The notes beneath the pieces are model-generated. The model was not told the origin of the DNA and did no database searches. It was given only the letters and a program-made list of their open reading frames with translations. From the NCBI GenBank assembly GCA_008015455.1, contig SSFP01000076.1, forward strand, positions 1-44,218: a stretch of 44,218 bases of DNA. Direction: 5' to 3'. The translations under genes were made by a program, and so were the position numbers. Origin of the DNA: Polynucleobacter sp. GTDB lineage: Bacteria > Pseudomonadota > Gammaproteobacteria > Burkholderiales > Burkholderiaceae. This document shows, in pieces, positions 8,810 to 18,774 of this stretch (positions within the stretch are counted from its first letter, which is position 1; each line of letters starts with the position of its first letter).

Positions 8810-10383
8810 GACAGTTTTTAAGATTGTTGAAGATTGTTTTTACGATCTGGCGTTTTGGCGTATTACGAATTGTTAGCCAAAGTCTGAAGCCTGGTTTTTT
8901 CAAAATTCTTCTAACCGTCTTATCTTGGTTGACACCAGGATCCTACACTCGTGGTCAAAGTTTACGCTTGGCTTTAGAAGCTTTGGGACCCATCTTTGTT
9001 AAGTTTGGACAAGTGTTATCTACTCGTCGCGACTTACTGCCAACAGATATTGCTGATGAGTTAGCGAAGTTGCAAGACCAGGTGCCTCCTTTTTCTGAAG
9101 ATAAGTCTTTGGCTTTAGTGGAGGCTTCCTTAGGCAAAAAGATTTCTGAAGTCTTTATTTCTTTTGATCGCAAGCCAACCGCTAGCGCATCAGTGGCTCA
9201 AGTGCACTTTGCGGTGCTTAAGGGAACGACAAAATATCCAGAATGGGAAGGGCGCGAAGTCGCTGTGAAGGTCCTACGTCCTGGAATTTTGTCCGTCATT
9301 GAGAGTGATTTAGCCTTATTACGAGTTTTGGCAGGCTTGGTGGAAAAGCTTTGGCGTGACGGTAAACGTCTAAAGCCTAGAGAAAACGTTGATGAGTTTG
9401 ATACCTACTTACATGACGAATTAGATCTCATGAGAGAAGCGGCAAATGCTAGTCAGTTACGTCGCAACTTTGAGGGCTCCAAAAAGCTCATGATCCCTGA
9501 GATGTATTGGGACTTATGTGGCATGGATGTCATGGTCATGGAAAGAATGCATGGCATTCCTATTTCTAGATTAGAGGAGTTGAAGGCTGCGGGAGTTGAT
9601 CTAAAGAAATTAGCTTCTGACGGTGTTGAGATTTTCTTTACCCAAGTGTTTCATGATGGTTTCTTCCATGCAGACATGCATCCGGGCAATATTTTCGTGA
9701 GTGTTGCTCCAGAAACTTTTGGACGTTACATCGCTTTAGATTTTGGCATCGTGGGTGCACTTTCCGATTCAGATAAAAATTATTTGGCACAAAATTTCTT
9801 AGCTTTCTTTAATCGCAACTATCGACGAGTTGCTGAATTGCATATCGAATCAGGTTGGGTGCCAAAGGAAACTCGTGTTGAAGAATTAGAAGGTGCGGTT
9901 CGAGCAGTTTGCGAACCTTATTTTGACCGTCCTTTGAAAGAAATTTCCTTAGGTATTGTCTTGATGAGACTTTTCCAAGCATCAAGACGCTTTAATGTTG
10001 AAATTCAGCCGCAGCTGACTTTGTTGCAAAAAACACTCCTCAATGTGGAAGGTTTAGGTCGCCAACTCGATCCTGATATGGATTTATGGAAGACTGCCAA
10101 GCCAGTTCTTGAAAAATGGGTAGATCAACAAATTGGTATTAGGGGCTTTATTGATCGCCTCAAAGATGAGGCTCCTCACTGGGCTAAGTTAGTGCCTACT
10201 ATCCCCAGACTTCTTGTAAAATGGTTGGAAAATCATCATGAGAAGCCTGGGAATGGCGTTGAAGAGTTGATGCTAAAGTTAGTCGCAGAACAAAGACAAA
10301 CCCGAAAACTCATTTGGGGAAGCATTCTTTTCTTAGGTGGCTTAATCAGCGGAACCTTATTTACGCTCACTTGGCTTGGCTAA
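8806..10383 (+). CDS. ubiB: Ubiquinone biosynthesis regulatory kinase-like protein UbiB
   Basis: An atypical ADCK/ABC1-family kinase-like ATPase needed for ubiquinone synthesis, thought to help lipid intermediates leave or enter the membrane. At 525 residues it has family length. The hallmark KxGQ motif is in [16 protein letters not shown] (residues 64-79), the alanine-rich loop is SASVAQVH near 127-134, and the catalytic-type segment [11 protein letters not shown] and metal motif LDFGIVG follow near 285-315. Two hydrophobic C-terminal segments (about 495-523) should anchor it in the inner membrane. The GTG start overlaps the ubiJ stop (GTGA), indicating tight translational coupling. Confidence 0.96.
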   Translation: MRQFLRLLKIVFTIWRFGVLRIVSQSLKPGFFKILLTVLSWLTPGSYTRGQSLRLALEALGPIFVKFGQVLSTRRDLLPTDIADELAKLQDQVPPFSEDKSLALVEASLGKKISEVFISFDRKPTASASVAQVHFAVLKGTTKYPEWEGREVAVKVLRPGILSVIESDLALLRVLAGLVEKLWRDGKRLKPRENVDEFDTYLHDELDLMREAANASQLRRNFEGSKKLMIPEMYWDLCGMDVMVMERMHGIPISRLEELKAAGVDLKKLASDGVEIFFTQVFHDGFFHADMHPGNIFVSVAPETFGRYIALDFGIVGALSDSDKNYLAQNFLAFFNRNYRRVAELHIESGWVPKETRVEELEGAVRAVCEPYFDRPLKEISLGIVLMRLFQASRRFNVEIQPQLTLLQKTLLNVEGLGRQLDPDMDLWKTAKPVLEKWVDQQIGIRGFIDRLKDEAPHWAKLVPTIPRLLVKWLENHHEKPGNGVEELMLKLVAEQRQTRKLIWGSILFLGGLISGTLFTLTWLG

Positions 10384-10388
10384 GCCCT

Positions 10389-10394
10389 TATAAT
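10389..10394 (+). promoter_or_regulatory. Possible -10 box before the DUF502 gene
   Basis: A perfect TATAAT lies between ubiB and the DUF502 gene, 10 bases before its ATG. No convincing -35 is seen at 16-18 bases upstream. The Shine-Dalgarno-like TAAGG at 10396-10400 would be lost if transcription began the usual 6-7 bases downstream, so the match may be chance. Confidence 0.3.
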
Positions 10395-10404
10395 TTAAGG
10401 CTTC

Positions 10405-11040
10405 ATGAAAAAATATTTTATTGCCGGCATGCTCATTTGGGCTCCATTAGCCATCACTATTTGGGTGATGACTTGGGGCTTATCCGTCTTGGACGGTGTT
10501 TTTGGCTCAGTCATGATGGCTTTGATGACTATTTTGCCCTCAGGGCTAAAGCCTGCATTACAGTCTTTTAGAGAATTACCTGGTGTTGGGATTCTGATTG
10601 TTTTGGCGATTATTTTCGCGACAGGTATTTTGGCTGCCAATTTCGTTGGGCAATGGTGGATTCGTTTATGGGATCGCATCATTACTCGCATTCCCATTGT
10701 TAAATCTATCTATTCAAGCGTTAAACAAGTTTCTGGCACTTTATTCTCAAGCAAGGGAAATGCCTTTAGAAAGGCAGTATTGATTCCATACCCACGTAAT
10801 GGATCTTGGACGATTGCTTTCATTACAGGTAACCCAGCTGATGAAGTAGCTAACAAATTAAATGGTGAGCATGTGAACGTGTTCTTGCCCACCACACCTA
10901 ATCCAACCTCTGGATTCTTTATGATTGTTCCGCGCGCGGACATCATTGAACTAGAAATGAGCGTTGAAGAAGCGCTTACACATATTGTGTCGATGGGATC
11001 AGTTCCCCCTTCATCTCACCCAGAATCATCTGCAAAGTAG
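10405..11040 (+). CDS. DUF502 family membrane protein
   Basis: A 211-residue protein of the DUF502 family (PF04367), recognised by the N-terminal membrane helix (residues 5-30), a second helix at about 60-88, and the conserved block [22 protein letters not shown] followed by [18 protein letters not shown] (residues about 96-145). The C-terminal half (from about residue 100) is probably cytoplasmic or periplasmic and soluble. No biochemical role is established for the family in bacteria that I can name with confidence. It lies 21 bp after ubiB and 8 bp before aspS, which suggests co-transcription with aspS. Confidence 0.85.
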   Translation: MKKYFIAGMLIWAPLAITIWVMTWGLSVLDGVFGSVMMALMTILPSGLKPALQSFRELPGVGILIVLAIIFATGILAANFVGQWWIRLWDRIITRIPIVKSIYSSVKQVSGTLFSSKGNAFRKAVLIPYPRNGSWTIAFITGNPADEVANKLNGEHVNVFLPTTPNPTSGFFMIVPRADIIELEMSVEEALTHIVSMGSVPPSSHPESSAK

Positions 11041-11048
11041 GAAGTTTT

Positions 11049-12848
11049 ATGTCAATGCGTAGCCATCAGTGTGGGCAAGTAACAGAAGCCCTTGTCGGAC
11101 AACAAGTCACATTAGCCGGTTGGGTTAATCGTCGCCGCGATCATGGTGGGGTTATTTTTATTGATTTACGAGATCGCGATGGTTTCGTTCAGGTTGTTTG
11201 CGATCCAGATCGCGCTGATATGTTCAAAATGGCTGAGCAGGTGCGTAATGAGTACTGTATTCAGATCATTGGCTTGGTTCGCGCTCGTCCGGCTGGCACA
11301 GAAAATAATGATTTAACCAGCGGCAAAGTGGAGATCTTGTGTCATGAATTGAATATTCTGAACGCATCGGTGACTCCTCCATTCCAGTTGGAAGATGACA
11401 ATCTTTCAGAGACCACACGTCTAACGCATCGCGTTTTGGATTTACGTCGTCCGCAAATGCAAAAGAATTTGCGTTTGCGCTACAACGTCGCCATGGAAAC
11501 GCGTCGTTATTTAGATCAAGCAGGCTTTATTGATATCGAGACACCGATGTTGACGAAGAGCACGCCAGAAGGTGCGCGTGACTATTTGGTGCCTTCACGT
11601 GTTCATGATGGTCAATTCTTTGCATTGCCACAGTCGCCTCAATTATTTAAGCAGTTGCTCATGGTGGCTGGTTTTGATCGTTACTACCAAGTAACAAAAT
11701 GTTTCCGTGATGAAGATTTGCGTGCAGATCGTCAACCAGAATTTACACAGATCGATTGCGAAACAGCTTTCTTAGACGAATTTGAAATTCGTGATTTGTT
11801 TGAAAACATGATGCGTCATATTTTCAAAACAGTGATGAATGTTGAGTTGGATAACCCATTCCCAGTGATGCCTTACTCTGAAGCTATGGCTCGTTTTGGC
11901 TCTGATAAGCCAGACTTGCGCGTTAAATTAGAGTTCACTGAATTAACAGATGTGATGAAGGATGTTGACTTTAAGGTGTTCTCTGGCGCAGCCAATATGC
12001 CTAATGGTCGTGTGGTGGGTCTCTGTGTGCCCGGTGGCTCCGTGATTAGCCGAAGCGATATTGATGATTACACTCAATTCGTAGCTATCTATGGTGCCAA
12101 AGGTTTGGCATGGATTAAGGTCAATGAAGTAGCTAAAGGTCGCGATGGTTTGCAATCACCGATCGTTAAGAACTTGCATGATGCAGCAATTCAAGAAATC
12201 TTGGCAAGAACTAGTGCTAAAGATGGCGACATTATTTTCTTCGGCGCAGATAAAGCTAAGGTAGTGAATGATGCTATCGGAGCTTTACGTTTGAAGATTG
12301 GTCATTCTGCTTGGGCTCGAGAAAATGGCTTGATGGAACAAGTTTGGAAGCCAATGTGGGTGGTTGATTTCCCCATGTTTGACTACGATGAAGATGATGC
12401 ACGTTGGGTAGCATGCCATCACCCATTCACAAGCCCTAAAGATGAGCATTTGGATTATTTAGAAACAGATCCAGGTAAGTGTCTAGCTAAGGCTTATGAC
12501 ATGGTTCTCAATGGTTGGGAAATTGGTGGTGGATCTGTTCGTATTCATAAAGAGTCTGTCCAAAGCCAAGTATTTAGAGCTCTAAAGATTGGTCCTGAGG
12601 AAGCGCAAGCGAAATTTGGATTCTTGTTAGATGCTTTGCAATATGGCGCACCTCCGCATGGTGGTATTGCTTTCGGTCTAGATCGTATCGTCACAATGAT
12701 GACTGGTGCAGAATCTATTCGTGATGTGATTGCCTTCCCTAAAACTCAAAGAGCGCAGTGTTTGTTGACACAAGCACCAAGCCCTGTTGATGAAAAGCAG
12801 TTACGCGAATTGCATATCCGTTTGCGTAATACGCAAGTTCCTGCATGA
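11049..12848 (+). CDS. aspS: Aspartyl-tRNA synthetase, probably non-discriminating (Asp/Asn)
   Basis: It attaches aspartate to tRNA. The 599 residues have the bacterial AspRS layout: an N-terminal OB-fold anticodon domain (about 1-110), a class II catalytic core with motif 2 [18 protein letters not shown] near 219-236, a GAD insertion domain (about 290-420), and motif 3 [11 protein letters not shown] near 537-547. Two positions reported to favour recognition of both tRNA-Asp and tRNA-Asn in Pseudomonas aeruginosa AspRS are His31 and Gly82. The equivalents here are His32 in RRRDHGG and Gly83 in RARPAGT. E. coli has a leucine at the first. A GatCAB-dependent route to Asn-tRNA is therefore likely. 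The stop overlaps the nudB ATG (ATGA). Confidence 0.97.
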   Translation: MSMRSHQCGQVTEALVGQQVTLAGWVNRRRDHGGVIFIDLRDRDGFVQVVCDPDRADMFKMAEQVRNEYCIQIIGLVRARPAGTENNDLTSGKVEILCHELNILNASVTPPFQLEDDNLSETTRLTHRVLDLRRPQMQKNLRLRYNVAMETRRYLDQAGFIDIETPMLTKSTPEGARDYLVPSRVHDGQFFALPQSPQLFKQLLMVAGFDRYYQVTKCFRDEDLRADRQPEFTQIDCETAFLDEFEIRDLFENMMRHIFKTVMNVELDNPFPVMPYSEAMARFGSDKPDLRVKLEFTELTDVMKDVDFKVFSGAANMPNGRVVGLCVPGGSVISRSDIDDYTQFVAIYGAKGLAWIKVNEVAKGRDGLQSPIVKNLHDAAIQEILARTSAKDGDIIFFGADKAKVVNDAIGALRLKIGHSAWARENGLMEQVWKPMWVVDFPMFDYDEDDARWVACHHPFTSPKDEHLDYLETDPGKCLAKAYDMVLNGWEIGGGSVRIHKESVQSQVFRALKIGPEEAQAKFGFLLDALQYGAPPHGGIAFGLDRIVTMMTGAESIRDVIAFPKTQRAQCLLTQAPSPVDEKQLRELHIRLRNTQVPA

Positions 12849-13285
12849 AGATCCCTATCTCGGTCTTAGTTGTTATTTATACAGCTAAGAACGAGGTATT
12901 ACTTCTTGAAAGAGCTGATCACCCTGGTTTTTGGCAATCAGTAACTGGTAGCTTAGATACTACGGATGAGCCACTTATAGAGGCAGCGCGTCGAGAGCTA
13001 TTCGAAGAAACTGGTATTGATAGCCGACTTCTCAATGATGGGGCAGTAGTTTCTATGAACCACTCTGTGACTTATGAGATATACCCAGAGTGGCGTCACC
13101 GCTATCCCCCAGGTGTTACTCAAAATGTAGAGCATTGGTTCAAAGTTTGTTTACCTGATCGCGTGCCAGTGAAGCTGGCTCCGCGAGAGCATCTATCTTA
13201 TCGCTGGGTGGCGCTTCAAGATGCTCCAAAGATGTGTTTTTCCCCAAGCAATCAAGAGGCGATCCAAAAATTAAATTCTATTTAG
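12845..13285 (+). CDS. nudB: Dihydroneopterin triphosphate diphosphatase (Nudix)
   Basis: A 146-residue Nudix hydrolase that in E. coli removes pyrophosphate from dihydroneopterin triphosphate in folate synthesis. The Nudix box runs from about residue 35 to 57 (G-x5-E-x7-REL-x-EETG), seen as [18 protein letters not shown] then FEETGI. The flanking segments [20 protein letters not shown] and [10 protein letters not shown] are typical of NudB rather than MutT. It overlaps aspS by 4 bases and is followed 8 bp later by clsB, an order I recall from related betaproteobacteria. Substrate assignment rests on family and context. Confidence 0.85.
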   Translation: MKIPISVLVVIYTAKNEVLLLERADHPGFWQSVTGSLDTTDEPLIEAARRELFEETGIDSRLLNDGAVVSMNHSVTYEIYPEWRHRYPPGVTQNVEHWFKVCLPDRVPVKLAPREHLSYRWVALQDAPKMCFSPSNQEAIQKLNSI

Positions 13286-13293
13286 AATAAGGT

Positions 13294-14508
13294 ATGACAC
13301 TGTTACGTAAAAATCGTTGGCAGACTATCGATTCTTTAGAGTTATTAGAGGGTGGGAAAAATTATTTCTCTGCGATAGAGGCAGCCTTAATACGTGCTCA
13401 AAAAAGTATTTACCTAGAGGTTTATATTTTTTCGGCTGATACCCAGGCGCAAAAAATTTGTGAATTATTATCAGCTGCCTCCTTAAGAGGGGTTGATGTG
13501 AAGGTTATTATTGATTGGTTTGGATCATCCCCCTTCAAATTTGAAAATCAATTAAAGCAAGCGGGAGTGCAGTTTCATTATTACAACCCTGGTTGGTTTG
13601 GGCGTTTTGGATTTTCAAGAACTCATCGTAAATTGCTTGTCATTGATGAGCATGAGGCATATTTAGGTGGCATTAATATTTGCGATGATGCCAAAGATGC
13701 CTCAGGAAATTCTCTGGCTGGTCTTCGTTGGGATTTAGCTCTTAAAGCAACGGGTCATATTGTTGAAAAAGTACATGCTACGTTTTTAAGACAATGGCAG
13801 CGCTTGCAACCTGATGCATTACATCCAAGAAATATTCTGAAAAGAATCTTTGAACAAGAATCCCCCTGGAGTTCTAATCATTTCATGGGCTTGCGTCATG
13901 GGAGTAAACCCAGCTTAGCTCTAGTGGCTAGGGATAATTTGCATCATCGTCGAGACATTGAAAGAGCGAGCTTGAAAGCCATTGGTCAAGCTCAAGAAGA
14001 GATCTGGTTGGTGACTCCATATTTCATGCCAGGTAGGCGACTGAGAAAGGCATTGATTCATGCGGCTGAGCGTGGTGTATCAGTGAACCTATTGCTGGGC
14101 AAAGATGAATTCAAGATGTTGAATTGGTCTGTACCGAGTTTGTATGGACAATTTTTAGCATCCAATATTGCGATATATGAATATCCTAATGGTTTGCTGC
14201 ATGCTAAATCCCTAGTGGTTGATCGTCGTTGGGCTACCTTGGGTTCATCAAACTATGATCACCTTTCATTTTTGTTAAATCATGAGGCGAATTTGATTAT
14301 TCGAAATCATGAGGTCATTAAAGAGATTCGGTGGAAAATCGCTGATCAAGCAGCGGAGATTGCAACACAAGTTGATCGACGCTCTTTTAGTCAGCGTCCT
14401 TTAGGCGAGAAAATGTTGAACTGGGTGGTGTACGGATTGGTCAGATTTTTATTATCCTTAATCACTATAGGTGCTAAAGATAAAGCCTTACCAAGTATTA
14501 GAGACTAA
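13294..14508 (+). CDS. clsB: Cardiolipin synthase B-type phospholipase D enzyme
   Basis: A 404-residue phospholipase-D superfamily enzyme that joins phospholipid head groups, making cardiolipin. Both HKD motifs are present: HRKLLVIDEHEAYLGGINI from His111 and HAKSLVVDRRWATLGSSN from His303. It lacks the N-terminal membrane helices of ClsA-type enzymes, which fits the ClsB branch (E. coli ClsB is of similar length). A C-terminal hydrophobic segment near residues 373-393 may associate with the membrane. It is 8 bp after nudB. Preference for phosphatidylglycerol versus phosphatidylethanolamine as donor cannot be judged from sequence. Confidence 0.9.
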   Translation: MTLLRKNRWQTIDSLELLEGGKNYFSAIEAALIRAQKSIYLEVYIFSADTQAQKICELLSAASLRGVDVKVIIDWFGSSPFKFENQLKQAGVQFHYYNPGWFGRFGFSRTHRKLLVIDEHEAYLGGINICDDAKDASGNSLAGLRWDLALKATGHIVEKVHATFLRQWQRLQPDALHPRNILKRIFEQESPWSSNHFMGLRHGSKPSLALVARDNLHHRRDIERASLKAIGQAQEEIWLVTPYFMPGRRLRKALIHAAERGVSVNLLLGKDEFKMLNWSVPSLYGQFLASNIAIYEYPNGLLHAKSLVVDRRWATLGSSNYDHLSFLLNHEANLIIRNHEVIKEIRWKIADQAAEIATQVDRRSFSQRPLGEKMLNWVVYGLVRFLLSLITIGAKDKALPSIRD

Positions 14509-14547
14509 GCAGTAATATTTTTATAAATTTATTCGAAAAGTTAAGGC

Positions 14548-16371
14548 ATGCGACGAGCCGCTCATCATTCAGAACAGATTCCTAATCAACGCCCCAGCAG
14601 CAATGATTGGAAAGTGATTGCTAATTTATTGCCTTATCTTTGGGAGTTCAAAGGTCGAGTCATCTTAGCTATGAGCTGTTTGATTGCCGCCAAAGTTGCC
14701 AATTTGGCTGTGCCCATCTTATTAAAAGAGCTCATCGATGCCATGTCTTTGCCGCAGGGTGCACAAGTTTTATTAGTGGTTCCTGTGGCTCTCATTATTG
14801 CCTATGGCTTATTGAGATTGTCGGCTTCGCTATTTACCGAGCTAAGAGAGTTGTTATTTTCTCGAGTAACGGAAAGCGCGGTCAGAACTGTCGCTTTAAA
14901 AGTGTTTCAGCATTTGCATGCCCTGTCGTTACGTTTTCACTTGTCTCGACAAACTGGGGGTATGACACGTGATATTGAGCGGGGTACGCGAGGTATTCAA
15001 TCCCTGATTTCTTATTCTTTGTATAGCATTTTGCCTACTCTCGTTGAGTTAGGTTTGGTGCTTGGTTACTTCATTTGGGCATATAACTATTTATTTGCAG
15101 TAATCACTTTTGTAGCATTAGTTTTTTATGTCATCTTTACCATTCAGGTCACAGAGTGGCGCACGCAATATCGTCGCAAGATGAATGAGTTAGATTCAAG
15201 AGCGCATCAAAGAGCTGTAGATTCTTTGATTAATTTTGAGACTGTTAAATATTTCAGCAATGAGTCTTATGAGGCGTCACGTTATGACGACAACTTGCAT
15301 CGTTATCGTGAAGCTGCCATTAAATCCCAACGTTCCTTGGCGCTATTAAATGGCGGGCAGCAAACGATTATCGCTATCGGGTTAATTTTGATCTTGTGGC
15401 AAGCCACGCAGGGGGTGGTTGATGGTGTCATGACTATTGGTGATTTGGTCCTAGTCAATGTCTTGATGATTCAGTTGTATATCCCTCTTAATTTCTTGGG
15501 AGTGATTTATCGAGAAATTAAACAAGCTCTGACAGATATGGATCGTATGTTTAGCTTGTTGCAAACTGATCAAGAGATTGCTGATTCCCCAACGGCAACA
15601 GATTTAATTGTTCATCAAAAAAATTTAGGTCCACAAGTTGTTTTTGACAATGTTTCGTTTTCATATGAGCCTAACAGAGATATCTTAAAAGACTTAAGTT
15701 TTGTGATTGAGCCAGGACAAACAACTGCGGTGGTGGGGCATAGCGGTGCCGGGAAGAGTACCTTGGCAAGACTCTTGTTTCGTTTCTATGATGTTACGGG
15801 TGGCGCGGTTTTCTTGGACGGGCAAAACATTAAAGATGTCAAGCAGTTAAGCTTGCGTCAAGCAATTGGCATTGTTCCTCAAGATACGGTTCTATTTAAT
15901 GACACGGTTGCCTACAACATTGCTTATGGTCGACCAGGAGCTAGTCAAGCAGATATTGAATCTGCTGCTAAGTCAGCTCAAATTCATGACTTTATTATTT
16001 CGTTGCCAGATGGTTATCAAACTATGGTCGGTGAGCGTGGTCTTAAGTTGTCAGGTGGCGAAAAGCAGCGCGTTGCCATTGCAAGAACTTTATTAAAAAA
16101 TCCATCTCTACTGATTTTTGATGAAGCAACTTCTGCCTTAGATTCCGAAACAGAGCGAGCGATTCAAAAAGAATTAATGGAGCTTGCGCAAAACCGAACG
16201 ACTCTGATCATTGCACATCGTTTGTCGACCATTATTCATGCGCAGCAAATTCTTGTGATGGATGCAGGGAGAGTGATTGAAAGAGGTACACACGAATCCT
16301 TATTAAGCTTGCAGGGACGCTATGCTGAGATGTGGCGAGTGCAACAATCTCAAATCGAGCTAATATCTTGA
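14548..16371 (+). CDS. ABC exporter of the Atm1/HMT type (fused membrane and ATPase domains)
   Basis: A 607-residue half-transporter. The membrane domain (about 30-330) has six predicted helices and the conserved LSLRFHLSRQTGGMTRDIE and VDSLINFETVKYFSNES stretches that mark the Atm1/ABCB7 branch. The ATPase domain has Walker A GHSGAGKST (397-405), the signature LSGGE (501-505) and Walker B LLIFDEATSALD (from about 521). The pattern closely recalls Novosphingobium Atm1, which exports glutathione-bound metals, so export of glutathione conjugates or a sulfur compound is the best guess. The gene starts 39 bp after clsB across an AT-rich spacer that may hold its own promoter; AAGG lies just before the ATG. 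Confidence 0.92.
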   Translation: MRRAAHHSEQIPNQRPSSNDWKVIANLLPYLWEFKGRVILAMSCLIAAKVANLAVPILLKELIDAMSLPQGAQVLLVVPVALIIAYGLLRLSASLFTELRELLFSRVTESAVRTVALKVFQHLHALSLRFHLSRQTGGMTRDIERGTRGIQSLISYSLYSILPTLVELGLVLGYFIWAYNYLFAVITFVALVFYVIFTIQVTEWRTQYRRKMNELDSRAHQRAVDSLINFETVKYFSNESYEASRYDDNLHRYREAAIKSQRSLALLNGGQQTIIAIGLILILWQATQGVVDGVMTIGDLVLVNVLMIQLYIPLNFLGVIYREIKQALTDMDRMFSLLQTDQEIADSPTATDLIVHQKNLGPQVVFDNVSFSYEPNRDILKDLSFVIEPGQTTAVVGHSGAGKSTLARLLFRFYDVTGGAVFLDGQNIKDVKQLSLRQAIGIVPQDTVLFNDTVAYNIAYGRPGASQADIESAAKSAQIHDFIISLPDGYQTMVGERGLKLSGGEKQRVAIARTLLKNPSLLIFDEATSALDSETERAIQKELMELAQNRTTLIIAHRLSTIIHAQQILVMDAGRVIERGTHESLLSLQGRYAEMWRVQQSQIELIS

Positions 16372-16372
16372 A

Positions 16373-17713
16373 ATGACAGTTAAAAATCCCCAACAATTTT
16401 TGCAAGAAGCTTTTGCCCAAGCACTCAAAGCTTCTAATCCTCAAGCCATCTTGCCTGATGGTTTAAAGCGCGCCTTTCCGGTTGCCCCAACTGGTCGTTG
16501 TCTCGTTTTAGGGGCTGGCAAGGCAGCAGCTTCCATGGCTGTTGCAATGGAGTCTTATGCAAAAGCTCATTGGCCAAAAATTAAATTAGAGGGAATGGTT
16601 ATTACCCGTTATGGGCATGCTTTAGCGACTGAGCATATTCGTGTGGTTGAGGCATCACATCCGGTTCCTGATCAAGCGGGTATGGATGCTGCCAAAGAAA
16701 CCTTGGCTCTTATTAGAACGCTACAACCTGGTGATCATTTAATTGCATTGGTATCTGGCGGGGGCTCCAGCTTATTAACTTTGCCAGCAGAGGGTTTAAG
16801 TATCGAAGACCTTCGCGCAACCACTCAAGCTTTGTTGAGGTCAGGTGCTCCGATTGGTCAAATGAATGTTGTGCGCAAACATCTGTCTGCTATTTTGGGT
16901 GGGCATATGGCTCGTGAAGCAAGTTTGCGAGGCGCGGTTGTAACTGCGTTTTTAATCTCGGATGTCACTGGAGATGATCCATCAAGTATCGCTAGCGGTC
17001 CTTGTGCACCTGATGATTCAACGTTTGCTGATGCGCTAGATATTTTGAGAGATTATGATCTTTTAAATGGTGCCATCCCTCAGGTAGTCATTAAGTATTT
17101 AGAGGGTGGTCTTCAAGGAGTTCATCCAGAAACGCCTAAATCAAATGATCCTATTTTTCAGGAGACCAAGAATTATTTATTAGGTTCGGCTCACGCCAGC
17201 CTAGAAGCAGCAGCTAAATACTGCCAATCTCAAGGGGTTACGCCAGTCATCTTAGGAGATACCGTCATGGGAGAAGCACGCGATGTTGCATTGATGCAAG
17301 CGGCTATTGCTCGTGAGATTGATTTATATGGCGCCCCCTTTAAAAAGCCTGTGGCACTTTTATCCGGTGGAGAGTGCACAGTCACGATTGCGCCAGGCAT
17401 AAAGGGTCGAGGTGGTCGTTGCAGTGAGTTTTTATTAGCTTTATATAACGCGACTGATGATTTAAGTACTTTATCTGCCTTAGCTGCAGATACTGACGGA
17501 ATTGATGGTAGCGAGGATAATGCAGGTGCTTACTTTTCTAAAGCTACTAGGGAAGAAGCCCAACAAAAAAAATTACAAGCAAAAAATTATTTAAGTGCAC
17601 ATGATAGTTATGGGTTTTTTAAAGAGTTAGATGCTTTAGTTCATACGGGTCCCACACTGACCAATGTGAACGATTTTAGAATTTTATTAATTGATGAAAA
17701 AAGTGGATCTTGA
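16373..17713 (+). CDS. Glycerate 2-kinase, MOFRL family
   Basis: A 446-residue protein of the MOFRL family (DUF4147 N-terminal domain plus C-terminal MOFRL domain). These enzymes phosphorylate D-glycerate to 2-phosphoglycerate; older annotations call them hydroxypyruvate reductase (TtuD). Visible marks are VLGAGKAAASMAVAME (about 44-60), ALVSGGGSSLLTLP (about 125-138), VRKHLSAILGG, and the MOFRL region ALLSGGECTVTI followed by KGRGGRCSEFLL and AADTDGIDGS in the last third. It begins one base after the ABC-exporter stop. Its job may be to feed glycerate from glyoxylate metabolism into glycolysis. Its 3' end overlaps the pyrC region. Confidence 0.9.
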   Translation: MTVKNPQQFLQEAFAQALKASNPQAILPDGLKRAFPVAPTGRCLVLGAGKAAASMAVAMESYAKAHWPKIKLEGMVITRYGHALATEHIRVVEASHPVPDQAGMDAAKETLALIRTLQPGDHLIALVSGGGSSLLTLPAEGLSIEDLRATTQALLRSGAPIGQMNVVRKHLSAILGGHMAREASLRGAVVTAFLISDVTGDDPSSIASGPCAPDDSTFADALDILRDYDLLNGAIPQVVIKYLEGGLQGVHPETPKSNDPIFQETKNYLLGSAHASLEAAAKYCQSQGVTPVILGDTVMGEARDVALMQAAIAREIDLYGAPFKKPVALLSGGECTVTIAPGIKGRGGRCSEFLLALYNATDDLSTLSALAADTDGIDGSEDNAGAYFSKATREEAQQKKLQAKNYLSAHDSYGFFKELDALVHTGPTLTNVNDFRILLIDEKSGS

Positions 17714-17715
17714 TC

Positions 17716-18768
17716 ATGGGTGCTGTCCATACAATTGAAATTACTCAACCAGATGATTGGCATTTACATGTACGAGATAGAGATGTCTTACCTGATTTGA
17801 TTCGTCATACGGCACAGCAATTTGCCCGTGCCATCATCATGCCTAATTTGAAGCCGCCTGTGACTACTGCTGATATGGCAGTGGCGTATCAGCAACGTAT
17901 TTTGGCTGCTAGACCTGCAGGTAGCTCCTTTCAGCCTTTGATGGTGCTGTATCTAACAGACAATACAAGCGCTGAGCAGGTGAAGAGTGCTGCTGCTGTG
18001 GGGGTGGTGGCATTTAAGCTATACCCAGCAGGAGCCACAACGAATAGCGATGCTGGTGTAACTGATTTATCCAAATGCTCTGCTGCATTATCTGCCATGG
18101 AAGCTTGTGGCATGCCTTTGTTAGTGCATGGTGAAGTGACGCATGCAGATGTCGATGTCTTTGATCGCGAGGCAGTATTTATTGATCAAGTGCTTGAGCC
18201 ATTGAGAAGAAAACACCCAGGTCTAAAAATTGTTTTTGAGCACATTACAACTAAGCAAGCAGCTCAGTATGTGCGTGATGCGGATGCCAGTAGATTTGGT
18301 GCCATTGGAGCCACGCTAACACCACAACATTTGCTCTACAACAGAAATGCGATTTTTACAGGTGGTGTTCGTCCTCATTACTATTGCTTACCAATTCTGA
18401 AACGAGAAGAGCATCGCGTAGCATTAGTTGAGGTTGCTACATCTGGTAACCCCAGATTTTTCTTAGGCACCGACAGTGCACCTCATGCAAGAGGCACAAA
18501 AGAAAATGCCTGTGGCTGTGCTGGCTGTTATACGGCTTGGCATGCAATGCCTTTATATGCTGAAGTGTTTGATGCTGCCAATGCTCTAGATAAGTTGGAA
18601 GGATTTGCCAGTCACTTTGGCGCTGATTTTTACGGCTTGTCGCGCAACACCAACAAACTCACTCTCAAGCGTGAGCAACAAATGATTCCTGCGGAATTCC
18701 CCATGGGAAGTTCTACCGTTGTGCCATTGCGAGCTGGCGAAATGCTTGCTTGGTCAATAGTCGGTTAG
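17716..18768 (+). CDS. pyrC: Dihydroorotase (type II)
   Basis: A zinc enzyme that cyclises N-carbamoyl-L-aspartate to dihydroorotate in pyrimidine synthesis. The first metal ligands are in DDWHLHVRD (His16 and His18), the carbamylated lysine is in VAFKLYPAGATT, further histidines are in VHGEVTH and FEHITT, and the catalytic aspartate is in GTDSAPH. Length is 350 residues, typical of the E. coli-type enzyme. An in-frame TTG at 17710 would add two residues (M-I), but the ATG at 17716, two bases past the glycerate kinase stop, is the better start. rnpB begins within about ten bases of its stop codon. Confidence 0.95.
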   Translation: MGAVHTIEITQPDDWHLHVRDRDVLPDLIRHTAQQFARAIIMPNLKPPVTTADMAVAYQQRILAARPAGSSFQPLMVLYLTDNTSAEQVKSAAAVGVVAFKLYPAGATTNSDAGVTDLSKCSAALSAMEACGMPLLVHGEVTHADVDVFDREAVFIDQVLEPLRRKHPGLKIVFEHITTKQAAQYVRDADASRFGAIGATLTPQHLLYNRNAIFTGGVRPHYYCLPILKREEHRVALVEVATSGNPRFFLGTDSAPHARGTKENACGCAGCYTAWHAMPLYAEVFDAANALDKLEGFASHFGADFYGLSRNTNKLTLKREQQMIPAEFPMGSSTVVPLRAGEMLAWSIVG

Positions 18769-18774
18769 ACTAGC

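Noticed and set aside
17710-17715. TTG start for PyrC two codons upstream
   Set aside because: It overlaps the glycerate kinase stop and adds only two residues; the ATG at 17716 is more plausible.
18727-18771. Candidate rnpB promoters in the end of pyrC (TTGCTT with TAGACT)
   Set aside because: The spacing is only 14 bases, and other pairings are also poor; no promoter could be supported.
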